Made by a program: the position numbers and the translations under genes. Positions 34,085-46,377 of a stretch of DNA of 64,000 nt are shown piece after piece. Location of the stretch: assembly GCA_032718475.1 (NCBI GenBank), contig JAUCBJ010007513.1, positions 1 through 64,000 on the forward strand, in the 5' to 3' direction. The notes under the pieces are model-generated. The model had not been told where the DNA came from, did no database searches, and was given only the letters and a program-made list of their open reading frames with translations. The DNA comes from Nemertoderma westbladi (taxonomy: Eukaryota > Xenacoelomorpha > Nemertodermatida > Nemertodermatidae). Position 1 is the stretch's first letter. The number at the start of each line of letters is the position of its first letter.

Positions 34085-35285
34085 TGTTCGCGCTTTCAGA
34101 CCTTTAGCAGTTTAACCTGCCAATTTTAGGTGTCCTCTTGTTTATAAATCGACTTTAGCCTATAACAATTATATAATGAACATGAAGTAACATTAGCCGA
34201 AGCCAGTTTATGCGCGATCATTCACCCACAGTTAAGGGAGACTGGATTCGGGTGCTTTGAAGTTATTGTGTTGCAGACCTACGGTATTATTCGATTGATC
34301 GTTACTATATAATCTCTGACAATATTATTCACTTTCGGGGAAATATCAACAGTTCCTTTAGGACGTGGCGCTTTAAATATAAAACAGAGTTATGACTTAT
34401 ACTAAACACAACGAGATGGCTACTGATTTTCGTAAATAGCGCATTCTTTAGGAGATGCTTTATTATCTGTCACACTGCTGCATACGACTTCACACTGCTG
34501 CACACTGATCTGCCGACCGTCACTGAATTTGACCATATATAAGGAGGATAGCAACTGACACATGTAGGGATTATGAAATAGCATTTAATTCACACTAAAA
34601 CCACTGTAATGTAAGTCGCAATTGCTACCGGTAACCGGTCCCTCTTACCTTCAGTAATCAAGAAGATTGGGGGTTTTAAGATTATTTATCGGTATTCTCC
34701 AAATATAACAACATATCCATCAACAAATAACAATTAATAACAGACAGTAAATAGAAGTAAAATAATGCGGTGAAAGTCAGTATGTCGAGTACCGCAGTTG
34801 CAGCCAGGTGCAGTTGTTATGGTTTATTGCACAGTTGCATAGTGCAGTAGGGCCAGTTGACAAGATAATAGATTTACGTTCTTATAATCAAAGCCGTCTA
34901 ATGTTGGCCAAAGTCTGAAACTTCTAACACAGAAGTACAGAAGAATTTCCTAGCAGTTGTTCTCGCTCAGAAAGGTAAACAAAGACAGTAATGCATTGCG
35001 CGGTTTTCCGTAGGCCTCTGTACAAGATAAAATGAAAATCGCTCTGATTGGCCGAGCCTGAACAAAGAGAGGCTCCACGTGTACAGTAAATCAGCTGGCA
35101 GATTTCGTCATCGGAGTTCCAGTCTTTTAGAGTATTAGGCGTATTGTGGCAGAAAATGGCTTGTTATATCCGCTAAAACACCTACAAGGTACATTGCGGA
35201 GAAAATGGCTTGTTATGTCCGCTAAAACAACTACACAGTTCATTGCGGAGAAAAATGACTTGTTATATCCACAAAAGCTTTTACA
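34085..35285 (-). repeat. 3' LTR of the BEL/Pao element (LTR B)
   Basis: About 97% identical by eye to 51489-52679. It has TGTTCGCG...CTTTTACA ends. On the minus strand it is preceded by the purine-rich CTGGGAGCGG (35286-35295 inverted), a polypurine-tract candidate, so it is the 3' LTR. Three copies of an approximately 49-bp repeat (GAAAATGGCTTGTTATRTCC type) fill 35150-35285 and may be transcriptional elements. The outer flank GAGGA does not match the flank of LTR C (CAGAC). Confidence 0.9.
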
Positions 35286-35363
35286 CCGCTCCCAGAAAAT
35301 GGGATTTAATTCTATAAAATATAAAAAATCACAGTTTCTAAAATATAAAAATACTCTAAACAA

Positions 35364-36916
35364 TTAGTCCTTCTTACGCGAATGGTGTTTACGCAGTTTT
35401 TTGAGGCTAGCAAGAGTCCTTTTCTCTTTGGGGCGAGCCACTTTACTAGGAGGGCTATAACTCCTGGGTGAAGGGTGCAATACAATTGCATCGGAAGGTT
35501 TAGGGTTACGGTCAGTGTATCCGCCGGTCGAGGTACCCGGTTGATCAGTATCAACCTCAGTGGAACGAGGTCGAACAACCTTGAGAGCGCGTTTTAAGAC
35601 AGCAGCTCTTACTGGTCCCTGGCGGGTCGTTTGCACGAGAGCGGTAGGTGGACCGTGTGTTGTGAGAAATTTCCTCAGTTTGATGGTTCTTTCCACCTCG
35701 CGTTCTCGGGCTCTATCGGAATCGATATGCTTCTCCTCGAGCTGATTTTCCTCCGCTTATCGTTGGAAGCATTCGTCCAAATCTCTTGCGGAGAGTAGGG
35801 TCATCCAAGTTTGATATCTTCTTAGAGATTCTGGATTTCCCGATCGAACTGGGGTACGGCCAATTCCTTTACCGCTTGGACTTGCTGCTGCAATTTACGT
35901 TTCTCTAAACAATTGTAGGTTCATTTTCCGATCTTTTGTCGAATAGTGTCTAACGCATTTCATTCAACTCTCTCCTCCACCTCGGTGACAGGTTGTATCG
36001 GGGTTAGATTGGGACAATTATACGGGTTGAATGGCGATATTAGGTGTCCGCGTCCCAATCCGGCTAGGTAAGATGGGCGAATATCTTGGGAGCCCACAAC
36101 CGGAGTGCCACCGACTAATTGTTCGGGTAACACTAGATCTTTGAACAGTGAGTACAGTTCGGGAGGATCCGTGATACTATTAATATCAAGAGTGTGAGGT
36201 CTCACTAGGGAGTGAGGAGGCCTGACCGAGTATTCCGGAACTCTGATCATATGTTTATTTAAGGATTGTTTGAGTTGAGCGAGCGTAGGTGATACGTCGA
36301 ACAAGTTTCGTTCGAAACTCCCGTAAATATAGCGAGTAAAACTGTGTTTAGCGCAACGTCTCCGCGGATGTTTGTCTTTCCGTGTGTTGGTTGGGTCTAG
36401 GGCATTCATCGTAATAATACCAAAGACGCACGTCTTGTAGGGGAAAACGCGGGTGATCTTTCTCCAGTTTTACAATGTCTCTCTCAAGAATTCCAAATAT
36501 ACGTTGAAGTCACTGCGTTTATCCGGTTCTTTAACGTCTTCTCTTTCGAGTTGGTTTCGAATAGAATTTTCGTGTTCGATTCTCAGTTTGTCGTTCCGAC
36601 TCCGCTGGGTATGATATTTAAATAGGATCATTTCCCTTTCGGTGTCTACATCGTCCATATCGTGTAAATCGATAGGATGGCCACTAGTTAAGAGGTCCAT
36701 ATACGTACCATTACGATGCGTATAGCGAGCGGTGAATTTTCTATAGTCCAATTCACGCGTGAGCTGTTCTTTTGACATTGGCAGTTCGATATAACGGCCA
36801 TCGTCCTCCGTAGTGAGTTGACTAGCGTCGCCGCGCATTAAACTATCAACAAACGCTTGCAATGGTAGGGTATATCGCTCCCTGATACCAAGATCATCTT
36901 CTACCAACTCAGTCAT
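35364..36916 (-). pseudogene. Unknown accessory gene of the BEL/Pao element, between integrase and 3' LTR
   Basis: Three successive minus-strand frames (36916-36470, 36409-35960, 35696-35364) look like one gene of about 500 codons broken by stops and shifts. Coding-like residues continue between them, for example RKLQQQVQAVKELAVPQFDR near 35880. The first part is acidic and charged, the second includes SFTRYIYGSFERNLFDV and proline-rich segments, the last is strongly basic and ends LKKLRKHHSRKKD. There is no signal peptide or membrane segment, so an envelope protein is unlikely although the position is that of env. The last stop lies 79 bp before the 3' LTR, so the gene belongs to the element. 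I do not recognise the family. Confidence 0.55.
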
Positions 36917-38646
36917 AGCTGCTATATGAGTTTATCGATATTATAATTAATTATAATTTAGGCTAGCGGTCGTTGCTGCCTCCCCCTCAATGCCCCCGGA
37001 CAGCGCAAGCTCCTCAGCGCTGATGTACTGTCGCTGCTGTGTCTATCGCCAACATAGTAGCTACACAACGACAACAGCAACCAGCGCGAGTCACTCCACT
37101 GTCCATCCCAAGGGCTTAGATTTACTTCAGGTTCTTACTGCAGAGGTAGGGCTACTTTCACAACTGCGACTCGCTACTGTAAACACACTTTAGTAGTAAC
37201 ATTCACCTATAAACGCACAAATTCCACACAACTGTCACAAATTGTACACATTCGGGCCATTTGTCCGTTAGTCAAGTGCCTTCCAGAATGCCACGTTATT
37301 ATTATGTATCCTTGGATACTAGCAGTGCGCTATTTATTCCGTATGCTATTCAATGGGGCAAGCTTTTTATTGTTCTTTTAACTCACTTCTAATTCTAGCG
37401 TGGTTGTTGCCATGGTGACATTATGGAAAGCTAGCAGTAGAATTAGGGTAATTCTCATGCATACAGATCTGGGATGCTATTTAATAATAATTCTTTAATT
37501 GTCAATATTCCCCTTTATACATGATTTTATGAATTTTATCGGCTATTGACTATATATTGGAGATTCTCTCACACTAATATACTTAATAGGGTGAATCTCC
37601 GCTCCCATGATCTATTAATTAATGGAATTTTGGGAATGTTATAAATTGTATAAAATGACAATTTATCAAATTCATGAGAGGATATGAATTTAAATTTATT
37701 CCCGTAAATTTTATTATTTAATATTAAAATAGACACAATTTTATTCCAGAACATGTCTGGGGACTGAGATCCTTGATTCTAGGAAATTTGTCCTTTTAAG
37801 AGTATCGGTAAGTGCTACGATATCTTAATCGACTAGAATTTTTAAAGGATCTAAATTTTAACAGATTTTGATTTATAGATTTTCTTGGTTTACAAACTCC
37901 TTAGAGTTTATTTGTATGCATTTACTCTATTATAACATTTGTTTTAATAGATTTTTATAAATATTAACTATTTAATATTTAAGATGGGCACCGATTTATT
38001 CCAGAACATGTCTGGGGAAGTTAACCACTGATTCTAGAATTTTGTCTTTCAAGTATATCGGTGGGTGCCGCGATATCTTAATCGACTAGAATTACAGATG
38101 GTCAAAGGGTTTAACAGATTTATTTTGCGTTTTACGCTACTGTTAAAGGGACATCACGCTACTATATGTATTATTTAATATACGGTATGAGAGCAATATT
38201 GCAAGAAGCAATGTCAGTGAGAAGAGGCAAGTCGTTTCCAAGTTCTACCCAGAGCTTGGTTTAGCCGAGACACGAGGATCTGAACTTTGCATTCCTAATA
38301 CTCTACTTACCAATAATACTTGAGTATAGTAGGAGCTTTATTGTACTTTAATAAGTACGGATATTTCATCTTACTGTAGTCACGCATTTATAATATGATA
38401 CGGACAGTAAGGAAAGAGAAAAAAGAATTATTTCTCGCCGTTGCACTAAATATATAATATAAGTAATTAAGTAATAAACACGAGTATATATTGCACTAAT
38501 CTACTAAATAATCGCTAAAATAACATTCTGCTAAATAAAATTAAAGAAAACGATTATAATAAAATTACATAATAATACATACATAAATATAAAAATAATA
38601 AAAACAAATATAAAATATTATAGTCACACACCCACTCCAGACGCTG
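36917..38646. other. Non-coding gap inside the BEL/Pao element
   Basis: AT-rich after 37240. A unit of about 260 bp containing TTATTCCAGAACATGTCTGG and GATATCTTAATCGACTAGAA is present twice (37735-37850 and 37995-38100), diverged. The part at 36960-37200 is GC-richer and could contain the promoter of the accessory gene; that is inference from position. Confidence 0.4.
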
Positions 38647-39878
38647 TTACGTTGGGGAGTCCCTAGATGTTTGTTGGATTAGGGAGGTGGTCGTGGGAAG
38701 AGTATCTTGCCTTCCATAGTTTCCGGATAGTTCTCTGTCTCTTTCCAGTAAACATAAACGACCAACTGGGTGATTGAGTTGCTGCGTTTCGAATACAATT
38801 CCAGGTTTCTTAAAGTTACGTCGCATGACGACGAGTTCTACCGATCGCACTAAACCATCATCGGAGATATGAGTCTCGATGATACGACCTGTCTGCCACC
38901 GCTTACGTGGAAGATCTGATTCCACAATAAGGACCATGTCTCCGGCGCTGACGTTTTCTTGCTGCGCAAACCACTTGGTTCGAAGTTGTAGCGTAGGCAG
39001 ATAATGTTTTTCGAAATGGTCAGCGAAACGACGGGATAATAACTGCATAAGTTGCCAAGTTTGTTGGCAGTATTCATCTCCGTCCGTGATTTCCGAGCGT
39101 GGGAGCATGGCTACAGGTTTCTTCAGTAGGAAGTGCGCGGGTGTTAGCGCTTCCAGGGAGTCGGGACTCGATGAGACTGGCATAAGCGGTCTCTCGTTAA
39201 GATAGGCGGCGATTTCTTCCATTAACGTCCGCAAAAGTTCGTCGGTGAGATATGCGCGGCACAGCACTATAAAGTGAAATGCGGTCTTCACGCTTCTTAT
39301 TAATCTCTCCCAACTTCCTCCCCACCAAGGGGCGTCGGCGGTGTTGAAGGTCCAGCTAGATGTTGTTACCCTTATCTTAGCTGATCGTCCACCTGTCTTT
39401 GGTTCCAATCTCTAACGTAAGCCTTGATCTCATTATTGGCGCCAATGAAGTTCGTTCCCTTATCAGATCTCATCGTGTTGCTAGTTCCAAAGCGAGCGAA
39501 CTGTCGGCGTAAACTCAGTATGAAGCTGTTGGTAAATAGATCGTTCACCATATCTAGATGGATCGCTCTAGAAGTCATACAGACAAAGATGACACACCAT
39601 CGCTTGACTATAGTCCTAGCACGATATACTTCAATAGGGCCAAATAAATCCACACCGGTATTAGTAAAGGGTGGTTCATAGAAGCTTACTCGTTCCCTAG
39701 GTAATTCTGCCTCTCGCTGTGTTAAAGGCCTACTGAATGCTTTCCTACAGGGTATACAGTTCCTAAGAACTTGGTTCAGAGCTCTACGGGGTTTATGAAA
39801 ATAATAGCGAGTTCGAATTTCGCTAAGAACTCGTTCTCTACCAGCATGGTAAAGCTTACTGTGAACATCTACAATCAT
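38647..39878 (-). pseudogene. BEL/Pao pol: integrase and DUF5641-like C-terminus
   Basis: The frame 39878-39372 has the HHCC zinc-binding module (VHSKLYHAGRERV, then RNCIPCRKA) and the integrase core aspartates in TGVDLFGPI and MRSDKGTNF. The frame 39408-38647 continues after a shift near 39390 with the catalytic Glu in WWGGSWERLI. It then has the C-terminal domain typical of BEL/Pao (PRKRWQTGRI, RSVELV). The second catalytic region and the zinc site are present, but the frameshift separates them. The enzyme would insert the cDNA copy in the nucleus; this copy cannot make a full-length protein. Confidence 0.9.
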
Positions 39879-40241
39879 CTTGATTTATATTTCAAGATTT
39901 CTAATGAGTATGGGAAACTTAGTGTCAAAGGATAATGGAGCATTAGTTAATCTCCCTCCAATACGTATTAACCCATCTATCATTGTGCTAGAGAAACGAT
40001 CCCTTAAGCGTATCTGTGGATTTCTCAACAACAGGAAATACTTATCGGAATCTTCATAGCATTGCAGGAGTCTCAGTATCTGCTTATTGGTTTCTTCATG
40101 CTCCTGGTAACTGATCTTCTCCTTCAGAAACCTATCTGATATTTTATATTTGGGAAGATCTTTAATAGCATGGACCTGCGCAGATGTCAGTGGAGCGGTA
40201 TCACTAGCGATCTTCGTCCTGGAGTAGTGATGATGAAACCA

Positions 40242-42498
40242 TCACTTTAAGTACACGACGGCCTTACAAAGCCGATTCCAGGAGCTATAGTGATTTATCG
40301 CTCTCTGCAGGAGAGGTGAGAGTCCCTGTGAGACGTCTGGTGTTCCAGATTTCCAGTCTCTCTCTCTGATTTCCACAACAGACTTATTTGTGGCGGGGGA
40401 GTTTAGATCCACAGCGTCATCCCCGGAAATGTGTAGTACAGACAGATCTATCACGGGTTTAAATAGCTTTGATTTACTCGTCCGGGTTTTAGGTTTGACT
40501 TTCTCCGCTCCCTTGGCTTGTCTAATCTCAGCTGTGGTAAGATGAGGAGGCCATTCATCTTCTTCTTTACTTAAGAAGTCGGGTCCACCTAACCAGTCCG
40601 GAGCATCTATCAGTTCTTGAGGAGTTGCTCCTCTGGAGGCGATGTCGGCTGGATTAATCGTCCCAGGGCAATGTCTCCATTGATCTACCTTAGTGCGACT
40701 AAGTATAATGGCTACTCTGTTGGTAACGAAGACGCTGAACTGACAGACTTCATTGGTTATATACTCCAAAACGAGTAAAGCATCAGTCCAATAGACAGTT
40801 TTCTCCAGTGGATAGTCGATCTGTTCTTTTACATTCCGGCCGATGGCTGTAGTGTATAGAGCCGCCTTTAACTCTGCTCAAGGAACTCGTAGTTTGTTGT
40901 TTATCAAGGCCTTAGAAGTAACCAAGGCGACTTTAATTCCATCCGGAGTTTCAACTCTCAAGTAGGTTACTATACCTATTCCCATATCGCTGGCGTCTCC
41001 AAACACATGGAGTTGATAGGAATACGTGGGGAGAACATGACCAAAATAGGAACGGGAAATAGTAAAGTTCTCGATGGATGGTAGAGAGTCTTCCCATTTC
41101 ATCCACTTCTTTAGTAGTTCTCCCTTAAGTGGGTCGTCCTATGAGTGGTTTTCAAGCCACATTTGTTGCACTAAGCTCCGAGCAACCAATATAACTGGGC
41201 TAATAAATCCCAATGGATCGAAATAAGTGCCCAGGATACTTAGACAAATCCGTTTAGTTCGAACTGGATTATCTCGCTGTTTTAGCTGGAAAAACAGGAT
41301 ATCTCTCTCCGTGTCCCATTTCAAACCAAGCGTCTTGGTTTCTGGAAGATCGTCTTTGATTAGGTCCAGATCTTTAAGTCCTCGGTCTTCTACCGGGATC
41401 GATTCCAGAAACTCACGGGAGTTACTTGTGAATTTAGTTAGTCGAAATCCACCGCGTTTCAAGCACTCTACCGTTCCCTTGGCAACATCAATGGCTTCTT
41501 CCACCGATGGGAGGGACTTTCAATTATAGTCCATGTATATATCCTGTTTGATGTTGTCGATAACCGCTTTAGAGAAGGCGTCTCGGTTGTCATCAGCAGT
41601 GGTGCGCGCTACTGAACAGGCAGGCGTTCGAGGGGCTCGAGATGATCCCGAAAGCCTGGATGGTCATCCAGTACTCCACCGGTTTTTGGTTGAGGTCTCC
41701 TTCAGGCCACCACAGAAATCGTAGGCTGTCTCAATCCCTGTCCAGCGCCTTAACTTGTAAGAACATGCCCTCTATATCCGAGGCGAAGGCAATCGAATAT
41801 TGCCGTAATCTTAAGAGTATTCCCAACAAGGATTGAAGTAAGTTGGGTCCCGGCAACAACTCAGAATTAAGGGATTGGCCCATGTAAAGGGCGGAGCCGT
41901 CAAATACTACCAGGACTTCGTTGGGTTTACCGGGTTTGGGAACGTAATGATGGGTTAGATAATACGTTCTCTCAGTTATGGGTGTTTCTTCCGGTACTCG
42001 CTCCGCGTATCCCTTATCGGTGAATTTCTTCAGCTGGGTCTTATACATCTCTTTAGCTGAAGCATTTGCCGTAAGGCGCCGATGTAGTTGCGCGATTCTC
42101 TTCTCCGCCAAGGGTCGGTTATTTATAAAGTTGGGTTCTCGCCTTCGGAATGGCAGACCAATCTCATACCTACCTTGATCTCTAAGGAAACGTGTAGTCG
42201 TTTCCTGGATCTGCTTGGCTCTTTCCTCCTCGACCGATAGTGCTTTGTCGTAGGAATTAGGCTCTACAGCTTCTTGAGTAAAGAATCGTACGGCGTGTTT
42301 GTCGCGAATCTTAGCGTTGTGTCGATCTATCACCTCATTTAGCTCGTCGTTGTAGTCGAGTAGCTCGCCATGATGGATGAGATGGCAAAGGTGCACTTGG
42401 TTTCTCCAAGCTTCACTTTCAGTGAGGAGGTCGATTGTATTTTCCTCGTCAAATAATTGGCGCCTACATAGTAGTCTGTAGCTACTGTAGATTTCCAA
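40242..42498 (-). pseudogene. BEL/Pao pol: reverse transcriptase and RNase H region, multiply broken
   Basis: Frames in order on the minus strand are: 42498-41731 (GLPFRRREPNFINN, then VVFDGSA, then SDIEGMFLQ), 41504-41139 (thumb region with TLGLKWD and DPLGFISP), 41102-40878 (LHVFGDASDMG) and 40769-40242 (WRHCPGTINPADIASRG). This order is typical of BEL/Pao. A TGA sits right after the KALDRD block at about 41731. The catalytic YxDD box reads IYMDYN followed by a stop at about 41525, so one Asp and the next Trp codon are lost. Further stops occur at about 40880 and 40242, and 39880-40240 is scrambled. Confidence 0.9.
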
Positions 42499-42794
42499 AC
42501 CTGCATAATTCCTGAAAGGTTCAACTTAGTTCGGAACTTGGGTTGTCCAGCAAAGATGTCTTCAGCTAGTTCTTTGTCAATGAATGTTCCTGTGCTGCCG
42601 GAGTCCAGGAGGGCGTTGACTATAAAACTCTTACCTGGTCCATGGACTCTCAGCTGAACTACGGGGAATTCCCGAATTCCGACGTTGGAAGTTGGCGCTT
42701 TCCAAGATGGTTGTCGGTCAGGAATAGTCGGTTGCGCTTCGTTATCGGTTTCAGTCTCATATGTAAGCGCTCGATATACCGCGGTGTTTATCAT
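42339..42794 (-). pseudogene. BEL/Pao pol: aspartic protease fragment
   Basis: LLDSGSTGTFID is the active-site loop of a retroviral-type aspartic protease as found in BEL/Pao elements (DUF1758). About 60 residues later the frame leaves protease-like sequence (near 42495), and the reverse transcriptase linker begins in another frame. The protease C-terminus and much of the linker are therefore deleted. Its role was to cleave Gag and Pol. Confidence 0.85.
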
Positions 42795-43326
42795 ATAACA
42801 GGATTAGTTTTCGTCGGAGAATTCGTCCGTTTAAAAATCCTTCCATCTCAGAGCTTTGGTCAGTGTCGTTCACATCACTGAATTGGACATGTAGTTCGGA
42901 CTCACTTACCTGACTCGGGCTGTTTCTTTCAAATTCGGTGTGCAGCAAGATATGATGTTTCGCGTCGCACGTAGCACACCTCGCATCGGAGTAACAGGTT
43001 CGCCGTTGGTGTCCTTGTCTGAGACAATTATAACACAACCGCTTATCCCACATGACTTCGCGTCTATCCTTTAAGGATTTCTTTAAGAATTCATCACACA
43101 CACTTAAACGATGGGGCCCGTCGCACAATGCACATTTTGGTTTGATGTTACTTACTTTACCTTGGGTAGTGTTGTGCACACTCGTTCTTTCCTCGGGCTT
43201 TCTTCCATGAATTCTCTTAGGAGACGTAGGAGGAGTTCTTGTTACCTGTTCTCTCCTTTCACTGGTTCGAGACTTAAATTTACTTACGTCTTTAGGTGCT
43301 TTGTTGACATAATAAGCGCTTGTGTC
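42757..43326 (-). pseudogene. BEL/Pao gag: nucleocapsid zinc knuckles
   Basis: Three Cys/His clusters lie in a row: CALCDGPHRLSVC, CYNCLRQGHQRRTC and CATCDAKHHILLH. These are the RNA-binding knuckles at the end of BEL/Pao gag. The residues before KDTSAYYVNK in this frame derive from inserted DNA, so the true gag part begins near 43326. Upstream gag resumes at 44660. Confidence 0.88.
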
Positions 43327-44659
43327 CTTCTGGGCTCCTCCCCGAGGCACACCCACGAGGCGGACGCTGTCCCACCACCCTTGGAGCCAGTCCAACTGAT
43401 GTTTCTATCAGACCGGGCCGGAGGGTAGCCCGATGCTTCCCGGGATCAATTTTCAATCCCCCGATCACACTGGCACAGCTCGTCTCATGTGTAGCCTTAT
43501 AACCATGGTGAGCGATGGTCGGCTACTGTCAACTTACTGTGGCCTGACTGTACATTGAGCCAACTCAGAGAGTCAACCGGCGGGTGGACCAGTCGATAGC
43601 GATCGAGCATCAAGGTCGCCCTTGAGCCAAACCGACGGTCTTGTCCCAAGTGGGCTTGCGCTACCCAACATGGAATTTTGACACGTTTTCACCCGCCTCG
43701 CTGGCAGTATTGAGGGGAAGTCGGTTCCACAATAATACTGACTAGCTCGAAAGCTAAGAACAAGTCACCACTTACTAGTCACTGTACACGTGTACTTAAC
43801 AGATGCTCACGAAATCAAGTACACAACGGTAAACACAAAATCGGACACATACCATGCACACACAGAGGACATAATCGGGAAAGACAAATCGGTGACAAAA
43901 TCAGAGGGGACAAAATTGTATCGACTGATAAAAGAGTCGAGAGTACCTTATTTTAACTATAACAATAACAATAACTTTGTTATTAACGGGCAAAATAACT
44001 TTGTGTGCACAAAGTATGCTGGGGCGCAGTAAAGATATGGTCCTACTAATAACCAGCGGCGACTGAACCAACCGGCAAGGTTTCCCACACTCACTCGCAG
44101 TGGCCATACACACACTCACGTATACCACGTACCCACAGCAACAGAAAGCTCAAGCAAACTGCCACTGATCGTCCACACACAAACCACAGATTCCAGAGCA
44201 TCATTACTCGGACCACACTACAACACCACCCCCTCCTTGCAGCGGATATTCCAGGTGCTACCTCCATTCCAATAGTAGTACCAACAGAATCATCAGAATC
44301 CTGCCCATTCCGATGCAACACCTCCATTCCAATAGTAGTGGGAAAAGACACGTTTCGGCAACCGATCGGAGACAGCAAAGAGTCTGGTCAACTCATACAT
44401 ACATATTAAACATAGACACCACATAAACCACAGATCACACTAAGCCACCACCCCTACTGTGTACAAGACTAGCAGTACGGCAACAGGCCGACTAGACGGT
44501 ACCACGGCACCATGTTAATTCATGGTTCGCTAGACACAAGGGCCTTCAGTAACTCCCTTGCACTATAGACACCAATTTAACGTGCCCCCAGACCCTCACG
44601 AGTCCGCCGCCGCCTGTTACAGACCCCCTATAGAGACCTCACCTCTTTAGGATCTGTCG
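43327..44659. other. Unidentified 1.3-kb insert inside gag
   Basis: Gag similarity stops at about 43326 and resumes at about 44660. Both junctions carry a GTGTC(C/T)TTC motif (43322-43330 and 44660-44668), which could be a diverged 5- to 9-bp target duplication. The insert has no clear terminal repeats and no domain. It holds a repeated block ACCTCCATTCCAATAGTAGT (44257 and 44320). It may be a solo LTR of an unknown family. Confidence 0.45.
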
Positions 44660-45116
44660 GTGTCTTTCCCGCTGTTCTCCTCGTGAGAGGTCTGGCTTTC
44701 GCCGTCATCTGTATAACACACTGGTGTTACCTTTCTCCTAGAAACGGGTTTTTCACTCACCTTATTTTCCGGTGTCTTCTCTCGGGACTGCTTTAGGAGC
44801 TGTAATTTTACCTCTCCATTTAAGAATGACATGAGATCAGCCATGGTAGGGTCTCTTTGTTGTTGTTCCATCATATATAGAACTCTTTTGTCCCAACGAG
44901 TACACACTCCACCCTTTGGCAAGGTAGATGCTACGGCTCCAATAACCATAGAACTCTGATATTCATGAGACTTACCTAGCCAATCTAATTGTCTACAGAT
45001 CTCCTGGATCACATCGGAAAATTCTATAATCCCGCTGCAAAGAAACTTTCGGGGCGCTACCAATTTCGCATACAAATACCTAGCTATGTTAGTCCTATTA
45101 CCATACCTGATGTTTA
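44647..45116 (-). pseudogene. BEL/Pao gag: capsid-proximal part (DUF1759-like)
   Basis: The frame 45075-44647 (MYAKLVAPRKFLCSGIIEF, then QLDWLGKSHEYQSS) follows the pattern of BEL/Pao gag after the DUF1759 block. Without the P-like insertion it would continue from the frame that stops at 46920. The charged tail (SREKTPENKVSEKP) ends at the unidentified insert. Confidence 0.75.
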
Positions 45117-45124
45117 GTGTATCC
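45117..45124 (+). repeat. 8-bp target duplication GTGTATCC (left)
   Basis: Same eight bases at 46904-46911, immediately outside the opposite inverted repeat. Eight base pairs is the P-element target length. Confidence 0.9.
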
Positions 45125-45533
45125 CAAGATGTACTAAATAACAGGTCATGCAGCGAGAGGGGTATTGAAATTAGTGGGGGCCTAACTAAGCAATAGCGTA
45201 CCTACTGTATAGTACTCGTTTCTACTGTATAATACAATTCCAGAATTCCATAGAGTTGATTAGTAAATGCGACACCCGTGTTTTATAAATGTTGGTTGTG
45301 TGACTTGCTATTTGCTAGAGTAGGCTACTCTACATATAAATGCTAGAAACATTGGATGCAACGTAATGTTGTTATTGTACGATAATTAAGTAAAATATTT
45401 GGTCAAAACACAAAGAGGAACACCTTAAATACATTGTACTGTACTGTACAAGCCTAATACATATATCAGAAGCCCGCCTATTGTTACTAGGACCACACTC
45501 GGGTCCTCAGCGTCACACTATTCGTGAAGAAAG

Positions 45534-46109
45534 ATGGGGAGAAAGTGTAGTGTTGCTGGTTGTCGTATGCGGTACAAACCCACTGAAGATAATCCTGGTC
45601 CCGGTCCCAATCCCAAGGTAACAATACACAGATTTCCCACGGACCCAACCGAACTTCAGAAGTGGCTACATCGGCTACCGAATTTTATAGACCCTGATGC
45701 AGTCACCGGAAATATGGGAGTGTGTGGATTGCACTGGCCTGGTGGTTGTGCCATGAGGACAGCACCCGGCGGTGCTTTATCACCAGTGAATGCACCAAGC
45801 ATCTTCATAACGGAACTGAACCGTGGCGGTTTGGTTTATCCGGATGATGAGTTGGTTTCTTTTTGCTTTCTAGCATTCAACTTCTTTCGTCAATCACCAA
45901 CACAGTTCTGCCGTACGAGTTTCGTGCAAGCTCTGAAGAATATTGCCGAGATATATTTCACTGATGGAATGTTTACTTTTCCGTTGTTCAGGAAACTCTC
46001 AAATGTGTTGTTTCATAATTTCTGCCACAATACGGTGAAGGTCGCTGATGTGACACCGAAGCGGTGCAGGAACGACAAAGACCAGTCCAAAGTTCGAAAA
46101 CTCCGATAA
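45534..46109 (+). CDS. THAP-domain protein of the P-like element
   Basis: A 191-residue frame starts with ATGGGG. Residues 3-91 form a THAP zinc-finger: C5-x4-C10, then VTIHRFP and W44, C64-x2-H67 (VCGLHW), and APSIF at the end as in the AVPTIF box. THAP domains bind the ends of P-type transposons and also occur in host regulators. The spacing of the first two cysteines is as in THAP (C-x2-4-C). After residue 100 (CFLAFNFFRQSP...RKLSNVLFHNF) I recognise no RNase H-like transposase. It may be an internal-deletion product or a repressor-like protein. The frame is intact. Confidence 0.85.
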   Translation: MGRKCSVAGCRMRYKPTEDNPGPGPNPKVTIHRFPTDPTELQKWLHRLPNFIDPDAVTGNMGVCGLHWPGGCAMRTAPGGALSPVNAPSIFITELNRGGLVYPDDELVSFCFLAFNFFRQSPTQFCRTSFVQALKNIAEIYFTDGMFTFPLFRKLSNVLFHNFCHNTVKVADVTPKRCRNDKDQSKVRKLR

Positions 46110-46377
46110 TTGTCATTAAACTGTATTTTGTACTACAATGTTTGTGAATTATAATGATAAAACAGTGCAATAAATTTAACACTCAGATAAAAAATATATT
46201 GAAATGATCCGAAACATAACCAGTTTAACATCATATCTATTCTAACTGACATTCTGAAAGATTGCGTGTGGCACATTTGTTAAATTGTAAAAGCACTGCA
46301 AACAATAGCAATACTCTAATGATTGAAAGTCCATCAAATGACAAAACGTAAAATTTATAAGTATTTTTCGTCCCATA

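Noticed and set aside
35364-36916. Envelope gene of the BEL/Pao element
   Set aside because: The position fits but there is no signal peptide, no membrane helix and no cysteine-rich ectodomain.
45534-46109. Host THAP transcription factor gene
   Set aside because: It lies exactly between inverted repeats and 8-bp target duplications inside gag, so it belongs to a transposon.
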